The notes: a model not told the origin generated them from the sequence alone. A stretch of DNA of 64,000 nucleotides from Pseudomonas oryzihabitans (GCF_007665395.1 NZ_VDND01000001.1:558001-622000), one strand, 5' to 3'; numbered from the stretch's first letter, positions 9,313 through 17,600 are shown. Made by a program: numbers and translations.

Positions 9313-10016
9313 TGAGCGGGCGCATGGTGGGATCGTTGGGCTTCGCTGGCGCTCAACCCAACCTACGGGACACTTTCGTAGGTTGGGTTGAGCAACGCGA
9401 AGCCCAACACAGACCCCACGACCTCCTCTGGGGCCTGACCCCGGACGCCCTACCCGCAGAGGCCCCCGCCTGGGCCCACCAGGTCGCCCAAGCCAACCTC
9501 CCCGTGGTGGTCCGCCGCGCGGTGCCCGAGACAGACCTCATTCCGGTCGGCCTGCGCGGCACCACCCGCGCCGAGCGCCTGGCGGCCTGGCTGGAGCCTG
9601 CTGCCGTGAGGCGCCAGCTCTCACCTGATGCCCTGAGAACCTCGAGCGATAGCCGTGACCTGCCAGTCTTCTCGACCCTGGTCGCTATCGAACCGCTATT
9701 GGATGAGCTGGGCCTGCCCTGGGGTCCCACCGGTGCCGCAGGCTACGAGCTGGCCAGCGGCTGGCCGGCGCTGCATGCCGGGAGCGATCTGGATCTGCTG
9801 ATCCGCTGCACCGCCCCGCTGTCGCGCGACCAGGCGGGGGCCTTGCTGGCGTCCCTGCAGGCGCGGGCGCTGTGCCGCCTGGACGTCCTGCTGGAGACTC
9901 CGCTCGGCGGGGTGGCCCTGGCCGACTGGGCCGGGAGCGCCCGGCAGGTGCTGCTCAAGACCGCTGCCGGTCCCCGGCTGGTAGGCGATCCCTGGCCGGA
10001 GGCGCACGCCGCATGA
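9312..10016 (+). CDS. mdcG: Phosphoribosyl-dephospho-CoA transferase with repeat-derived N-terminal extension
   Basis: MdcG transfers the phosphoribosyl-dephospho-CoA group onto apo-MdcC. Recognisable homology begins only at HRPHDLLWGLTPDALP, about residue 32. The nucleotidyltransferase signature follows (HAGSDLDLLIRC). The protein is 234 residues, against roughly 205-210 for the family. The first 30 or so residues are encoded by an inverted repeat (9335-9408) lying between the coupled start at 9312 and the conserved part. No in-frame ATG, GTG or TTG occurs between the repeat and the conserved part. Translation must therefore start before or within the repeat and read it. Whether the extended protein is fully active cannot be told from sequence. 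Confidence 0.88.
   Translation: MSGRMVGSLGFAGAQPNLRDTFVGWVEQREAQHRPHDLLWGLTPDALPAEAPAWAHQVAQANLPVVVRRAVPETDLIPVGLRGTTRAERLAAWLEPAAVRRQLSPDALRTSSDSRDLPVFSTLVAIEPLLDELGLPWGPTGAAGYELASGWPALHAGSDLDLLIRCTAPLSRDQAGALLASLQARALCRLDVLLETPLGGVALADWAGSARQVLLKTAAGPRLVGDPWPEAHAA
9335..9408. repeat. Inverted repeat element inside the 5' end of mdcG
   Basis: The left arm spans 9335-9367 and begins GTTGGGCTTCGC. The right arm spans 9377-9408 and is its near-exact reverse complement (ends GCGAAGCCCAAC). The arms differ only in a short patch (TGGC against GTT) and are separated by a 9-nt loop. The inner arm sequence is GCTCAACCCAACCTACG. Repeats of this GTAGGTTGGGTTGAGC type are, from memory, common dispersed intergenic palindromes in Pseudomonas. 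Here it is within coding sequence and keeps the frame open. Confidence 0.85.
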
Positions 10017-10948
10017 GCACCCTCTTCCAGTTTCCCGGCCAGGGCGCCCAGCGGCCCGGCATGCTGCACGCTCTGCCCGACGCCGCCGAGGTCCGGCGGA
10101 CGCTGGCGGAAGCCGCCGCGGTGCTGGACATTGATCCCCTCAGCCTGGACTCCGCCCAGGCGCTGGAACACACCCGCGCCGTGCAGCTCTGCCTGCTGAT
10201 CGCCGGCGTCGCCACCGCGCGCCTGCTCTTGAATCGCGGACCGGCGCCGCAGCTGGTGGCCGGGCTGTCCATCGGCGCCTATGCCGCCGCGGTGGTGGCC
10301 GAGGCCCTGGACTTCGCCGATGCCCTGCGCCTGGTGGCCCGCCGCGGCGAGTTGATGCAGGCGGCCTATCCGTCTGGCTACGGCATGCTGGCGATCCTTG
10401 GCCTGGGGCGTGGCGCGGTCGAGAAGCTGGTCACTGACCACCAGCGTCCTGACGCGCCCCTTTATCTGGCCAATGCCAATGCCGAGCAGCAATACGTGGT
10501 GGCGGGGAGCGACGCGGGCCTGGCCACGCTGGCCGAGGTGGCGCGCGCCCAGGGCGCGGCGGCGGCCAAGCGCCTGGCCATGAGCGTGCCCTCCCATTGC
10601 CCGCTGCTGGCGGAGGCCGCCGCGACCCTGGAGCAGGCCTTCGCCGGCGTCGAGCTGCGGGCGCCACGCCTGGCCTATCTGAGCGGCACCTCGGCGCGGC
10701 GGCTGGTGCGCGCCGAGCAGTTGCGCGACGACCTGGCCTTCAACATGGCGCGGCCCATCGAATGGCACGCCACCCTGGAGGCCGCGCGCGAGCGCGGCGT
10801 GCGCCTGGCCATCGAGTTGGCGCCGGGCAGCGTGCTCACCCAACTGGCCAGGCGCGTGCTGCCCGCCAGCGGCGTGCTGGCCTGGCAGGATACCCACCCC
10901 GACACCCTGGACGCGCTGCGGCGCGAGGAGGCGGCGCGACTGGATTGA
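10013..10948 (+). CDS. mdcH: Malonyl-CoA:ACP transferase, malonate decarboxylase epsilon subunit
   Basis: A 311-residue FabD-like acyltransferase that primes MdcC by loading malonyl from malonyl-CoA. The N-terminus FQFPGQGAQRPGM and the nucleophile motif GLSIGAY with S86 are typical. The catalytic His is probably in SVPSHCPLL. Its ATG overlaps the mdcG stop (ATGA). After its stop the tight gene packing ends, and 330 bp of tandem repeats precede madL. Confidence 0.94.
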   Translation: MSTLFQFPGQGAQRPGMLHALPDAAEVRRTLAEAAAVLDIDPLSLDSAQALEHTRAVQLCLLIAGVATARLLLNRGPAPQLVAGLSIGAYAAAVVAEALDFADALRLVARRGELMQAAYPSGYGMLAILGLGRGAVEKLVTDHQRPDAPLYLANANAEQQYVVAGSDAGLATLAEVARAQGAAAAKRLAMSVPSHCPLLAEAAATLEQAFAGVELRAPRLAYLSGTSARRLVRAEQLRDDLAFNMARPIEWHATLEAARERGVRLAIELAPGSVLTQLARRVLPASGVLAWQDTHPDTLDALRREEAARLD

Positions 10949-10961
10949 GCCTTTCGCACGA

Positions 10962-11258
10962 GGCGGCTGCCCTCACCCCGGCCCTCTCCCTGAGGGAGAG
11001 GGGGTTAAAGCGAGTGCGGTGCCAGGCTTCAACTCAACCCACACAGGATCAAAAGAGACCTTGAAAAACGGCGGCTGCCCTCAGCCCAACCTTCTCCCAA
11101 AGGGAGAGGGGGTAGAAGCGAGCGCGGTGCCAGGCTTTCACCCAACCCATATAGGACCCAAGGAGACCTTCAAACACGGCGGCTGCCCTCACCCCAACCC
11201 TCTCTCTTAGGGAGAGGGAGTAACAGCCAGGGCGGTGCCAGGCTTTACCCCATCCAAG
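10962..11258. repeat. Three tandem ~108-bp repeats with internal hairpins between mdcH and madL
   Basis: The unit starts GGCGGCTGCCCTCA and recurs at 10962, 11070 and 11178, an exact 108-bp period. The first two copies are full length and the third stops after about 80 bp. Each carries a hairpin of the form CCCTCTCCC...GGGAGAGGG (first copy 10982-11002, perfect 10-bp arms) and then a conserved GCGGTGCCAGGCTT block. The array fills nearly all of the mdcH-madL gap and has no convincing reading frame. It could act as an mRNA processing or stability element inside the operon (inference). Confidence 0.88.
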
Positions 11259-11278
11259 CCCAACCGAGGACAATAACA

Positions 11279-11713
11279 ATGATCATCTACGGTGTAGCGC
11301 TCCTGGCCGTCTGCATGCTTGCAGGCGTCATCATCGGCGACTTCCTGGGCGTCCTGCTCGGGGTCAAGTCCAATGTCGGCGGGGTGGGCATCGCCATGCT
11401 CCTGCTGATCTGCGCGCGGCTCTACATGGAGCGCCATGGCGGCATGAGCAAGGAATGCGAATTCGGCGTCGGCTTCTGGGGCGCGCTGTACATCCCGGTG
11501 GTGGTGGCCATGGCCGCCCAGCAGAACGTGGTCACTGCCCTGCACGGTGGCCCGGTAGCACTCTTGGCAGCCGTGGGGGCCGTGGCGGTGTGCGGGGCGA
11601 CCATCGCCCTGATCAGCCGCAGCCATCGGGGCGAACCCTTGCCGCCATTGCCGGACGAGCCGGTAGCCCCTGCGCCGGCAGTCGCCCAGGCCGCGCCGGC
11701 GGGAGGTCGCTGA
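11279..11713 (+). CDS. madL: Malonate transporter subunit MadL
   Basis: A 144-residue membrane protein with about four hydrophobic helices, the small subunit of the Na+-dependent malonate carrier. Start MIIYGVALLAVCMLAG and the GDFLGVLLGVKSNVGGVG segment are characteristic. The C-terminus is a Pro/Ala-rich hydrophilic tail. It follows the tandem repeat array and lies 1 bp from madM. It supplies substrate to the decarboxylase encoded upstream. Confidence 0.93.
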   Translation: MIIYGVALLAVCMLAGVIIGDFLGVLLGVKSNVGGVGIAMLLLICARLYMERHGGMSKECEFGVGFWGALYIPVVVAMAAQQNVVTALHGGPVALLAAVGAVAVCGATIALISRSHRGEPLPPLPDEPVAPAPAVAQAAPAGGR

Positions 11714-11714
11714 G

Positions 11715-12479
11715 ATGAACGATATCGTCATGAAAGCCCTGCAACACAACGGCCTGGTGGCGGCCTTTGCCCTGATCGGCCTGATCATGTGGGTCTCGGT
11801 GGTCCTCTCGCGCCGGCTGACCTTGGGCCGGGTGCACGGCTCGGCCATCGCCATCGTCATCGGCCTGGTGCTGGCCTGGGTCGGGGGGACCGTCACCGGG
11901 GGTCAGAAGGGCCTGGCCGACCTCGCACTATTCTCTGGTATCGGCCTGATGGGCGGCGCCATGCTGCGCGACTTCGCCATCGTGGCCACCGCCTTCGAGG
12001 TGCAGGCCACCGAGGCACGCAAGGCCGGAATGATCGGCGCCTTGGCCCTGCTGCTCGGTACCGTGCTGCCCTTCATCGTCGGCGCCGCCGTGGCCTGGGC
12101 CTTCGGCTATCGCGACGCGGTGAGCATGACCACCATAGGCGCCGGGGCGGTGACCTACATCGTCGGCCCGGTGACCGGCGCCGCGCTGGGCGCCAGCTCC
12201 GACGTCATGGCGCTGTCCATCGCCACCGGCCTGATCAAGGCCATCATCGTCATGGTGGCGACGCCCGCGTCGGCGCGGCTGTTGGCGCTGGACAACCCGC
12301 GCTCGGCGATGGTCTTCGGTGGCCTGGCCGGCACCGTCAGCGGCGTCACCGCGGGCCTTGCCGCCACTGACCGGCGACTGGTGCCCTATGGCGCCCTCAC
12401 CGCCACCTTCCACACCGGCCTGGGCTGCCTGCTGGGGCCGTCGCTGCTGTACTTCTGCGTGCGGGCGCTGGTGGGCTAA
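11715..12479 (+). CDS. madM: Malonate transporter subunit MadM
   Basis: The 254-residue large subunit of the MadLM malonate:Na+ symporter. It has about eight hydrophobic segments with glycine-rich helices (GLVLAWVGGTVTGGQKGLAD, GLMGGAMLRDFAIVATAFEV) and a TTIGAGAVTYIVGPVTGAA stretch. It is translated immediately after madL. Its TAA stop coincides with the left tip of the palindromic element at 12477-12639. Confidence 0.93.
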   Translation: MNDIVMKALQHNGLVAAFALIGLIMWVSVVLSRRLTLGRVHGSAIAIVIGLVLAWVGGTVTGGQKGLADLALFSGIGLMGGAMLRDFAIVATAFEVQATEARKAGMIGALALLLGTVLPFIVGAAVAWAFGYRDAVSMTTIGAGAVTYIVGPVTGAALGASSDVMALSIATGLIKAIIVMVATPASARLLALDNPRSAMVFGGLAGTVSGVTAGLAATDRRLVPYGALTATFHTGLGCLLGPSLLYFCVRALVG

Positions 12480-12639
12480 GAGCAACTAGCAAATCTACTG
12501 CGCGTCCGCCAGACGGGCGCGTGCAGTGCTCGGAATCCTCATGTACCGCTCGTACACTCGTGCGCGAGCCCGGTCCGCTTCCTGCGCGCCGCGCGCACCC
12601 GCCTGACAGCCGCTCGCTACGTTTTACTAGCTGCTCTAA
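12477..12639. repeat. Palindromic MITE/REP-like element between madM and mdcR
   Basis: A 163-bp element with imperfect terminal inverted repeats. The left end is TAAGAGCAACTAGCAAAT and the right end, on the other strand, is TTAGAGCAGCTAGTAAAA. It lies between convergent genes: the left tip provides the madM stop TAA and the right tip contains the mdcR stop TAG. Internally it shares ATCTRCTGCGCGTC, TCGGAATSCTCAT and ACCRCTCGTAMACTC blocks with the element at 58245-58390. The two are diverged members of one family. It may also act as a bidirectional terminator. Confidence 0.75.
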
Positions 12640-13544
12640 GCACGCGCGTACATCCGGCATTCGGCAACGAAGGCCAGCAGGTTGGGGTCGCGCTCGCGGC
12701 TGCGCAGAAAGACCGCGCCGATGCGCTGCTGCAGCCGGTAGCGCGCGGCCAGGGGCAGCAGCCTGAGGCGGTTCTGGTAGACCGCCTCGACCCGCCCCGG
12801 CAGCAGCGCGTAGCCCACCCCGGAGCTGACCATGCTCATCAGCGAGAAGATGTCGTTGACCTGCATGATCACCTCCGGCTCGAAGCCGGCCTGGGCGAAC
12901 ACCTGGCGGCCGTCGCGAAAGGTGGCGAAGCCCTGGGTGAGCGTAACGAACGGCACTCCGGCCAGGTCGCGCAGGTCCACCTCGGCCTGGTCGGCAAAGG
13001 GCGAATCGCTGGGCGCGGCCAGGAAGATGTCGTCGCTGAACAGCTCCACGCTCTCGCAGTCGGCGTCCACCACGGCGTCGTCGAGGGCCACCAGCATGGC
13101 GTCCAGCTTGAAGTCGTGCAGCTGCTCGGCGAGGTCGGCGTTGGAACCCAGCACCAGGTCGATATTGAGTTCGCTGCGCCTGAGCTTGAGTCCCATGATC
13201 AGCTGGGGCACGGTCTTGACCGTCAGCGAATAGAGCGCCCCCAGGCGAAAGCGATCGGCGGAAAAGCCCGCCGCCTGCCGAGTCAGGCGTACTGTCTCCG
13301 CCAGGTCCTGCAGCAGTCGCTCGGCCCGCGCCTCCAGCACGAAGGCGCCGTCCAGCGGCGTCAGGGTGCGCCCCTCGTGCTTGAACAGCGGACAACGCAG
13401 AGCGTTCTCCAGCGAATGGATGGCGCGGTGCACGCTGACATGGCTGGTGCCCAGCTCGGCGGCGGCCCGCGCCAGGTTGCGGCTGCGCATGAAGGCCAGG
13501 AAGATCTCCAGCTTGCGCAGGGTGAGCTCATCGGTATCGGACAT
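12636..13544 (-). CDS. mdcR: Malonate utilisation regulator MdcR (LysR family)
   Basis: A 302-residue LysR-type activator. The N-terminal winged helix-turn-helix reads LRKLEIFLAFMRSRNLARAA followed by HVSVHRAIHSLENALRCPLF. It closely follows MdcR proteins of Pseudomonas as I remember them, including KTVPQLIMGLKLRRSELNID, MQVNDIFSLMSMVSSGVGYA and a C-terminus ending ECRMYARA. It is convergent with the mdc-mad operon, which it presumably activates in response to malonate. The palindromes at 4679-4728 are candidate targets. Confidence 0.92.
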   Translation of the reverse strand: MSDTDELTLRKLEIFLAFMRSRNLARAAAELGTSHVSVHRAIHSLENALRCPLFKHEGRTLTPLDGAFVLEARAERLLQDLAETVRLTRQAAGFSADRFRLGALYSLTVKTVPQLIMGLKLRRSELNIDLVLGSNADLAEQLHDFKLDAMLVALDDAVVDADCESVELFSDDIFLAAPSDSPFADQAEVDLRDLAGVPFVTLTQGFATFRDGRQVFAQAGFEPEVIMQVNDIFSLMSMVSSGVGYALLPGRVEAVYQNRLRLLPLAARYRLQQRIGAVFLRSRERDPNLLAFVAECRMYARA

Positions 13545-13618
13545 GGCGGCCAGCGGACGGTGGAAGACAGCTGCCCACCTTGCCCGGATGGGCGGGCGTC
13601 GTCGAGCGCTGCGGCCCG

Positions 13619-14503
13619 TCAGTCCGTCCTGCTCAGGCGCTCCGTAAGCAAGGCGACGAAGGCCTGGGCCGCCGGCGTGAGGCTGCGACCGGTGGGCGTC
13701 AGGATGCCGAGCGGCCGGGCCAGGCTCTCGCCGCGGACCGGCAGGGCCACCACCGGGGCCTCACCACCCGCCGATTCCGGCAGCAGGGCCAGGCCCTGCC
13801 CAGCTGCCACCAGGGCCAACAGGGTGCTCATGTAGTTGGCTTCCAGCGCCGCCACCAGGCGCAGGCCGGCGGCGGCGAAGGCGAAGTCCAGGCACTCGCG
13901 CACGCTGCTGTCGCGACCGGTCAGCAGCAAGGGCACGGCGTCGAGTTCGCCCAGGGTGATTTCGCTGCGGCCTGCCCAGGGATGGTCACGGGGCACGAAC
14001 AGCTGCAGGCGGTCGACATACAGCGGCTGGAAGTCCAGGCCCACGGCGCGCGGGCGGACGCCGATACCCAGGTCCACCTGCCCTTCCCTGACCAGCGCCT
14101 CGACCCGGCCGGCCACTACGTCCTGCAGACGGACCTCGATTGCCGGATGACGGACCTGGAAGGTCTTCAGCAATCCGGGAAAGGGCCCCATGAAAAACGA
14201 CGGCAAGGCCGCCAGGGTGATCCGCCCGCGGCGCAGGCCGGCCAGGTCCCGGGCGTGGGTCTGGACATCGCCCAGGTCCACCAGGATGCGCTCCAGGGGT
14301 CCGCGCAGTTCTTCCCCGGCGGTGGTCAGCTGGACCCGCCGCGGGGTGCGCTCCAGCAGTTGCACCTCCAGCCAGGCTTCGAGTTGCTGGATCTGCACGG
14401 TGAGCGCCGGGGGTGACAGATGCAATTCCTCCGCAGCGCGGGCGAAGGAGCCCTGGCGGGCCACGGCGAGAAAGGCCTGCACGTGCTGGAGCAGATTCTT
14501 CAT
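13619..14503 (-). CDS. LysR-family regulator divergent from a CitMHS transporter operon
   Basis: A 294-residue LysR-type protein with an N-terminal winged helix-turn-helix (LLQHVQAFLAVARQGSFARA, LSPPALTVQIQQLEAWLEV) and a periplasmic-binding-protein-like effector domain. It is transcribed away from the CitMHS-AtuA operon across a 128-bp gap, the usual arrangement for a LysR activator and its target. The likely inducer is the organic acid taken up by that transporter. It has no specific similarity to MdcR beyond the family. Confidence 0.88.
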   Translation of the reverse strand: MKNLLQHVQAFLAVARQGSFARAAEELHLSPPALTVQIQQLEAWLEVQLLERTPRRVQLTTAGEELRGPLERILVDLGDVQTHARDLAGLRRGRITLAALPSFFMGPFPGLLKTFQVRHPAIEVRLQDVVAGRVEALVREGQVDLGIGVRPRAVGLDFQPLYVDRLQLFVPRDHPWAGRSEITLGELDAVPLLLTGRDSSVRECLDFAFAAAGLRLVAALEANYMSTLLALVAAGQGLALLPESAGGEAPVVALPVRGESLARPLGILTPTGRSLTPAAQAFVALLTERLSRTD

Positions 14504-14549
14504 TTTGTTTTTCTGAACGCTGCTTCGGAAGATTCCAATTTACAGGACA

Positions 14550-14575
14550 TAGGACGTCTTCGAATACTGGACCTA
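14550..14575. promoter_or_regulatory. Possible LysR binding site in divergent promoter region
   Basis: TAGGAC (14550-14555) and GACCTA (14570-14575) form an imperfect inverted repeat around TTCGAA, about 60-80 bp before the transporter start. Two TTCGGAA/TTCGAA blocks occur in the same gap. The position fits a LysR operator; the symmetry is modest. Confidence 0.3.
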
Positions 14576-14631
14576 CAACAACAAAACCTCCCGTGCGCCC
14601 GCCTGCCGCGCCACGGTCCAAGGAGTCCGCC

Positions 14632-15927
14632 ATGCTCGCCCTGCTCGGTGTCGTCACCATTCTCGCGTTGCTCGTCGCCGTCATGAGCAAACGTGTCTCG
14701 CCCCTGGTCGCCCTGATCGTCATCCCCATCGCCGCGGCGCTGATCGGTGGCTTCGGCCTGGGCACCAGCGCCTTCATCATCGCCGGCATCAAGGGCGTCG
14801 CCCCGGTGATCGGCATGTTCGTCTTCGCCATCCTGTTCTTCGGCATCATGACCGACGCCGGGATGCTCGATCCCATCATCGACCGCATCCTGCGCACCGT
14901 CGGCACCCGGCCGACGCGCATCATCTGCGGCAGCGCCCTGCTCGCCCTGCTGGTGCACCTGGACGGCTCCGGTGCGGTGACCTTCCTGGTGACCATCCCC
15001 GCCATGCTGCCGCTCTATACCCGCCTCGGGCTCGACCGGCGCATCCTCGCCTGCGTGGCCGCCATGGCCGCCGGGGTCAACTTCCTGCCCTGGACCGGGC
15101 CGGTGCTGCGCTCCTCCGCCGCCCTGCACGTACCCGTGGCCGATCTGTTCCAGCCGCTGATCCCGCTGGCCTTCGTCTTCGCCAGCGCCTGGTGGCTCGG
15201 GCGGCGCGAGGAGAAGCGCCTGACCCTGGCCGGCCAGGCGCCCTGGCTGGCCGGCGGTGGCGCCGGCGCCGCGCCGGAGCGGGTGCTCAGCGAGGCCGAG
15301 CGTGCCCTGCGTCGCCCAGGGCGCTTCTGGATCAACCTGCTGCTGACCCTGGTGGTGATGGGCGTGATGATCGCCGGCTGGGTCGATCCGGTGGTGATGT
15401 TCATGCTCGGCACCGTGGCCGCGCTGTGCCTGAACTACCCCTCGGTGGACGCCCAGAAGGCGCGCATCGACGCCCACGCCAAGACCGCCCTGACCATGGC
15501 CAGCATCCTCTTCGCCGCCGGCGTCTTCACCGGCATCATGCAGGGCAGCGGCATGCTCAAGGCCATGGCCCAGGTGGCGGTGGCCGGCATCCCGGCCGGG
15601 CATGGCCAGCTGATCCCGGCGGTGGTGGGCTTTTTGTCCATGCCGCTGAGCCTGCTGTTCGATCCGGATTCCTTCTACTTCGGCGTCATGCCGGTGATCG
15701 CCGAGGTCGGCCGCAACCTGGGGGTCGATCCGGTGCAGGTGGCCCAGGCCTCGCTGCTCGGGGTGCACACCACCGGCTTCCCGGTCAGCCCCCTGACCCC
15801 GGCGACCTTCCTGCTGGTGGGCCTGTGCAAGCTGGACCTGGCCGATCACCAGCGCTTCACCATCCCCTTCCTGTTCGCGGCCTCGGTGCTGATGACCCTG
15901 ACCGCCCTGCTCCTGGGAGTCTTCTAG
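14632..15927 (+). CDS. CitMHS-family organic acid transporter
   Basis: A 431-residue inner-membrane permease of the citrate-metal/H+ symporter (CitMHS) family with about 12 hydrophobic segments. The start at 14632 follows AAGGAG and gives the family N-terminus MLALLGVVTILALLVAVMSK. Typical segments are FAILFFGIMTDAGMLDPIID, LVHLDGSGAVTFLVTIPAML and FDPDSFYFGVMPVI. A paralogue occurs at 49254-50567. The next gene begins directly after its stop. Substrate is unproven: citrate or another tricarboxylate, perhaps metal-complexed. Confidence 0.9.
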   Translation: MLALLGVVTILALLVAVMSKRVSPLVALIVIPIAAALIGGFGLGTSAFIIAGIKGVAPVIGMFVFAILFFGIMTDAGMLDPIIDRILRTVGTRPTRIICGSALLALLVHLDGSGAVTFLVTIPAMLPLYTRLGLDRRILACVAAMAAGVNFLPWTGPVLRSSAALHVPVADLFQPLIPLAFVFASAWWLGRREEKRLTLAGQAPWLAGGGAGAAPERVLSEAERALRRPGRFWINLLLTLVVMGVMIAGWVDPVVMFMLGTVAALCLNYPSVDAQKARIDAHAKTALTMASILFAAGVFTGIMQGSGMLKAMAQVAVAGIPAGHGQLIPAVVGFLSMPLSLLFDPDSFYFGVMPVIAEVGRNLGVDPVQVAQASLLGVHTTGFPVSPLTPATFLLVGLCKLDLADHQRFTIPFLFAASVLMTLTALLLGVF

Positions 15928-17280
15928 ATGAGCCGTCTTCTTCGCCTCGGCTGCGGCGCCGGCTATTCCGGCGATCGCATCGAACCCGCCGTGGAGCTGG
16001 CCGAGCACGGCCGGCTCGACTACCTGGTCTTCGAATGCCTGGCCGAACGCACCATCGCCCTGGCGCAACAGGCGCGGCTGGCCGATCCCGAGGCCGGTTT
16101 CGATCCGCTGCTGGAGGCCAGGATGCGCCGCATCCTGCCGCTGCTGCGCCAGGCCGGGCAACCACGGCTGCGAGTGATCACCAACATGGGCGCGGCGAAT
16201 CCTTCCGCCGCGGCGCGCAAGGTTGCGGCCCTGGCGCGAGAGCTGGGCATAGGTGGTCTGAAGATCGCCGCCGTGGCCGGCGACGATGTGCTGTCCCAGT
16301 TGCCGGCCGACGCCCGGCTGGACAACGGCCAGACCCTGGCCGAGCTGGGCGACCGACTGATCTCGGCCAACGCCTACCTGGGGGTGGAAGGCATCGTCCA
16401 GGCGCTGCAAGCGGACGCCGATGTCATCGTCACCGGGCGGGTGGCCGATCCCTCGCTGTTCCTGGCGCCGTTGGTCCATGAATTCGGCTGGGCGGCGGAC
16501 GATTGGGAACGGCGCGGACGCGGCACCCTGGTCGGCCACCTGCTGGAATGCGCCGGCCAGGTCACCGGCGGCTACTTCGCCGATCCCGGCTACAAGGACG
16601 TCCCCGACCTCGCGCGCCTGGGCTTTCCCCTGGCCGAGGTGAACGCCGACTGCCAGGCGACCCTCACCAAGGTTGCCGGCTCCGGCGGCTGCGTGACCCC
16701 GGCGACCTGCACCGAACAACTGCTCTATGAAGTCCACGACCCGGCGGCCTATCTGACGCCGGACGTCACCGCCGACTTTTCCGACGTCGCCCTGCAGCAG
16801 TCCGCACCCGACCGGGTCGCGGTCAGCGGGGCCCGGGGCAAGCCGCGCCCGGAACAGCTCAAGGTCTCGGTGGGTTATCGCGACGGCTGGCATGGCGAAG
16901 GCCAGCTCTCCTACGCCGGTCCTGGCGCTGTCGGCCGAGCAAGACTGGCCGCTGAAGTCGTGCGGGAGCGTCTGCAGCTCTGTGGCGTAGCTGTGGAAGA
17001 ACTGCGCTGCGAATTGATCGGCTGCGATGCCCTGCATGGCGAAACGCTGGCGGCCAGGGCCTCAGGCGAACCCTGGGAGGTGCGGCTGCGGGTGGTCGGC
17101 CGCTGCGCCAGCCGGGCGGCGGCGGTGCAGATCGGCAACGAGGTGGAAACCCTCTACACCAATGGCCCGGCCGGCGGTGGCGGCGCCACCAAGGCGGTCC
17201 GCGAGGTCATCGCCGTGGCCTCGCTGCTGTGGCCGCGTGCGGCCGTCACCCCCACCCTGGAGCTGGAGACGCTGCCATGA
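15928..17280 (+). CDS. AtuA/DUF1446-family protein
   Basis: A 450-residue cytoplasmic protein of the AtuA family, named for a member of the acyclic terpene utilisation cluster. The N-terminal pattern LGCGAGYSGDRIEPAVELAE, then DYLVFECLAERTIALAQ, is diagnostic. ITNMGAANP and VTGRVADPSLFLAPL follow, and the C-terminus is TNGPAGGGGATKAVREVIAV. The ATG directly follows the transporter stop and the stop overlaps the next gene (ATGA), so the three form one operon. The biochemical activity of this family is not established to my knowledge. With a CitMHS transporter and no other atu genes, an organic-acid substrate is more likely than a terpene. Confidence 0.85.
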   Translation: MSRLLRLGCGAGYSGDRIEPAVELAEHGRLDYLVFECLAERTIALAQQARLADPEAGFDPLLEARMRRILPLLRQAGQPRLRVITNMGAANPSAAARKVAALARELGIGGLKIAAVAGDDVLSQLPADARLDNGQTLAELGDRLISANAYLGVEGIVQALQADADVIVTGRVADPSLFLAPLVHEFGWAADDWERRGRGTLVGHLLECAGQVTGGYFADPGYKDVPDLARLGFPLAEVNADCQATLTKVAGSGGCVTPATCTEQLLYEVHDPAAYLTPDVTADFSDVALQQSAPDRVAVSGARGKPRPEQLKVSVGYRDGWHGEGQLSYAGPGAVGRARLAAEVVRERLQLCGVAVEELRCELIGCDALHGETLAARASGEPWEVRLRVVGRCASRAAAVQIGNEVETLYTNGPAGGGGATKAVREVIAVASLLWPRAAVTPTLELETLP

Positions 17281-17591
17281 AACTGCGCGAAATCGCCCAC
17301 GTCCGTACCGGCGACAAGGGGGACATTTCCAACATGGCGGTGATCGCCTATCGCCGCGAAGACTTCGAGCGCCTGCGCCAGGCGCTCACCGCGGAGCGCG
17401 TCGCCGCCTGGTTCGCCGATAGCCGCCCGGCCGACGCCGGCCCCGTGCGCCGCTACGAATTACCCGCCCTGGGCGCGCTGAACTTCGTACTGCCCGGCGC
17501 CCTGCGCGGCGGCGTCACCCGTTCGCTGGCGCTGGACGCCCACGGCAAGGGCCTGGGCGCGGCGCTGCTGGATCTGGAGCTGGACGCCTGA
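17277..17591 (+). CDS. Small AtuA-associated protein
   Basis: A 104-residue protein starting MKLREIAHVRTGDKGDISNM. The RTGDKGD-type motif is typical of the small domain that is either fused to the C-terminus of AtuA proteins or encoded beside them. It overlaps the AtuA gene by four bases and probably forms a complex with it. It ends the LysR/CitMHS/AtuA module. No catalytic residues can be assigned. Confidence 0.8.
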   Translation: MKLREIAHVRTGDKGDISNMAVIAYRREDFERLRQALTAERVAAWFADSRPADAGPVRRYELPALGALNFVLPGALRGGVTRSLALDAHGKGLGAALLDLELDA

Positions 17592-17600
17592 GTCCGGCGC

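Noticed and set aside
10962..11258. Tandem repeats as a CRISPR array
   Set aside because: The whole 108-bp unit is repeated with no unique spacers, and no cas genes are near.
15928..17280. A genuine acyclic terpene utilisation (atu) cluster
   Set aside because: None of the acyl-CoA carboxylase, dehydrogenase or hydratase genes of the atu pathway are present.
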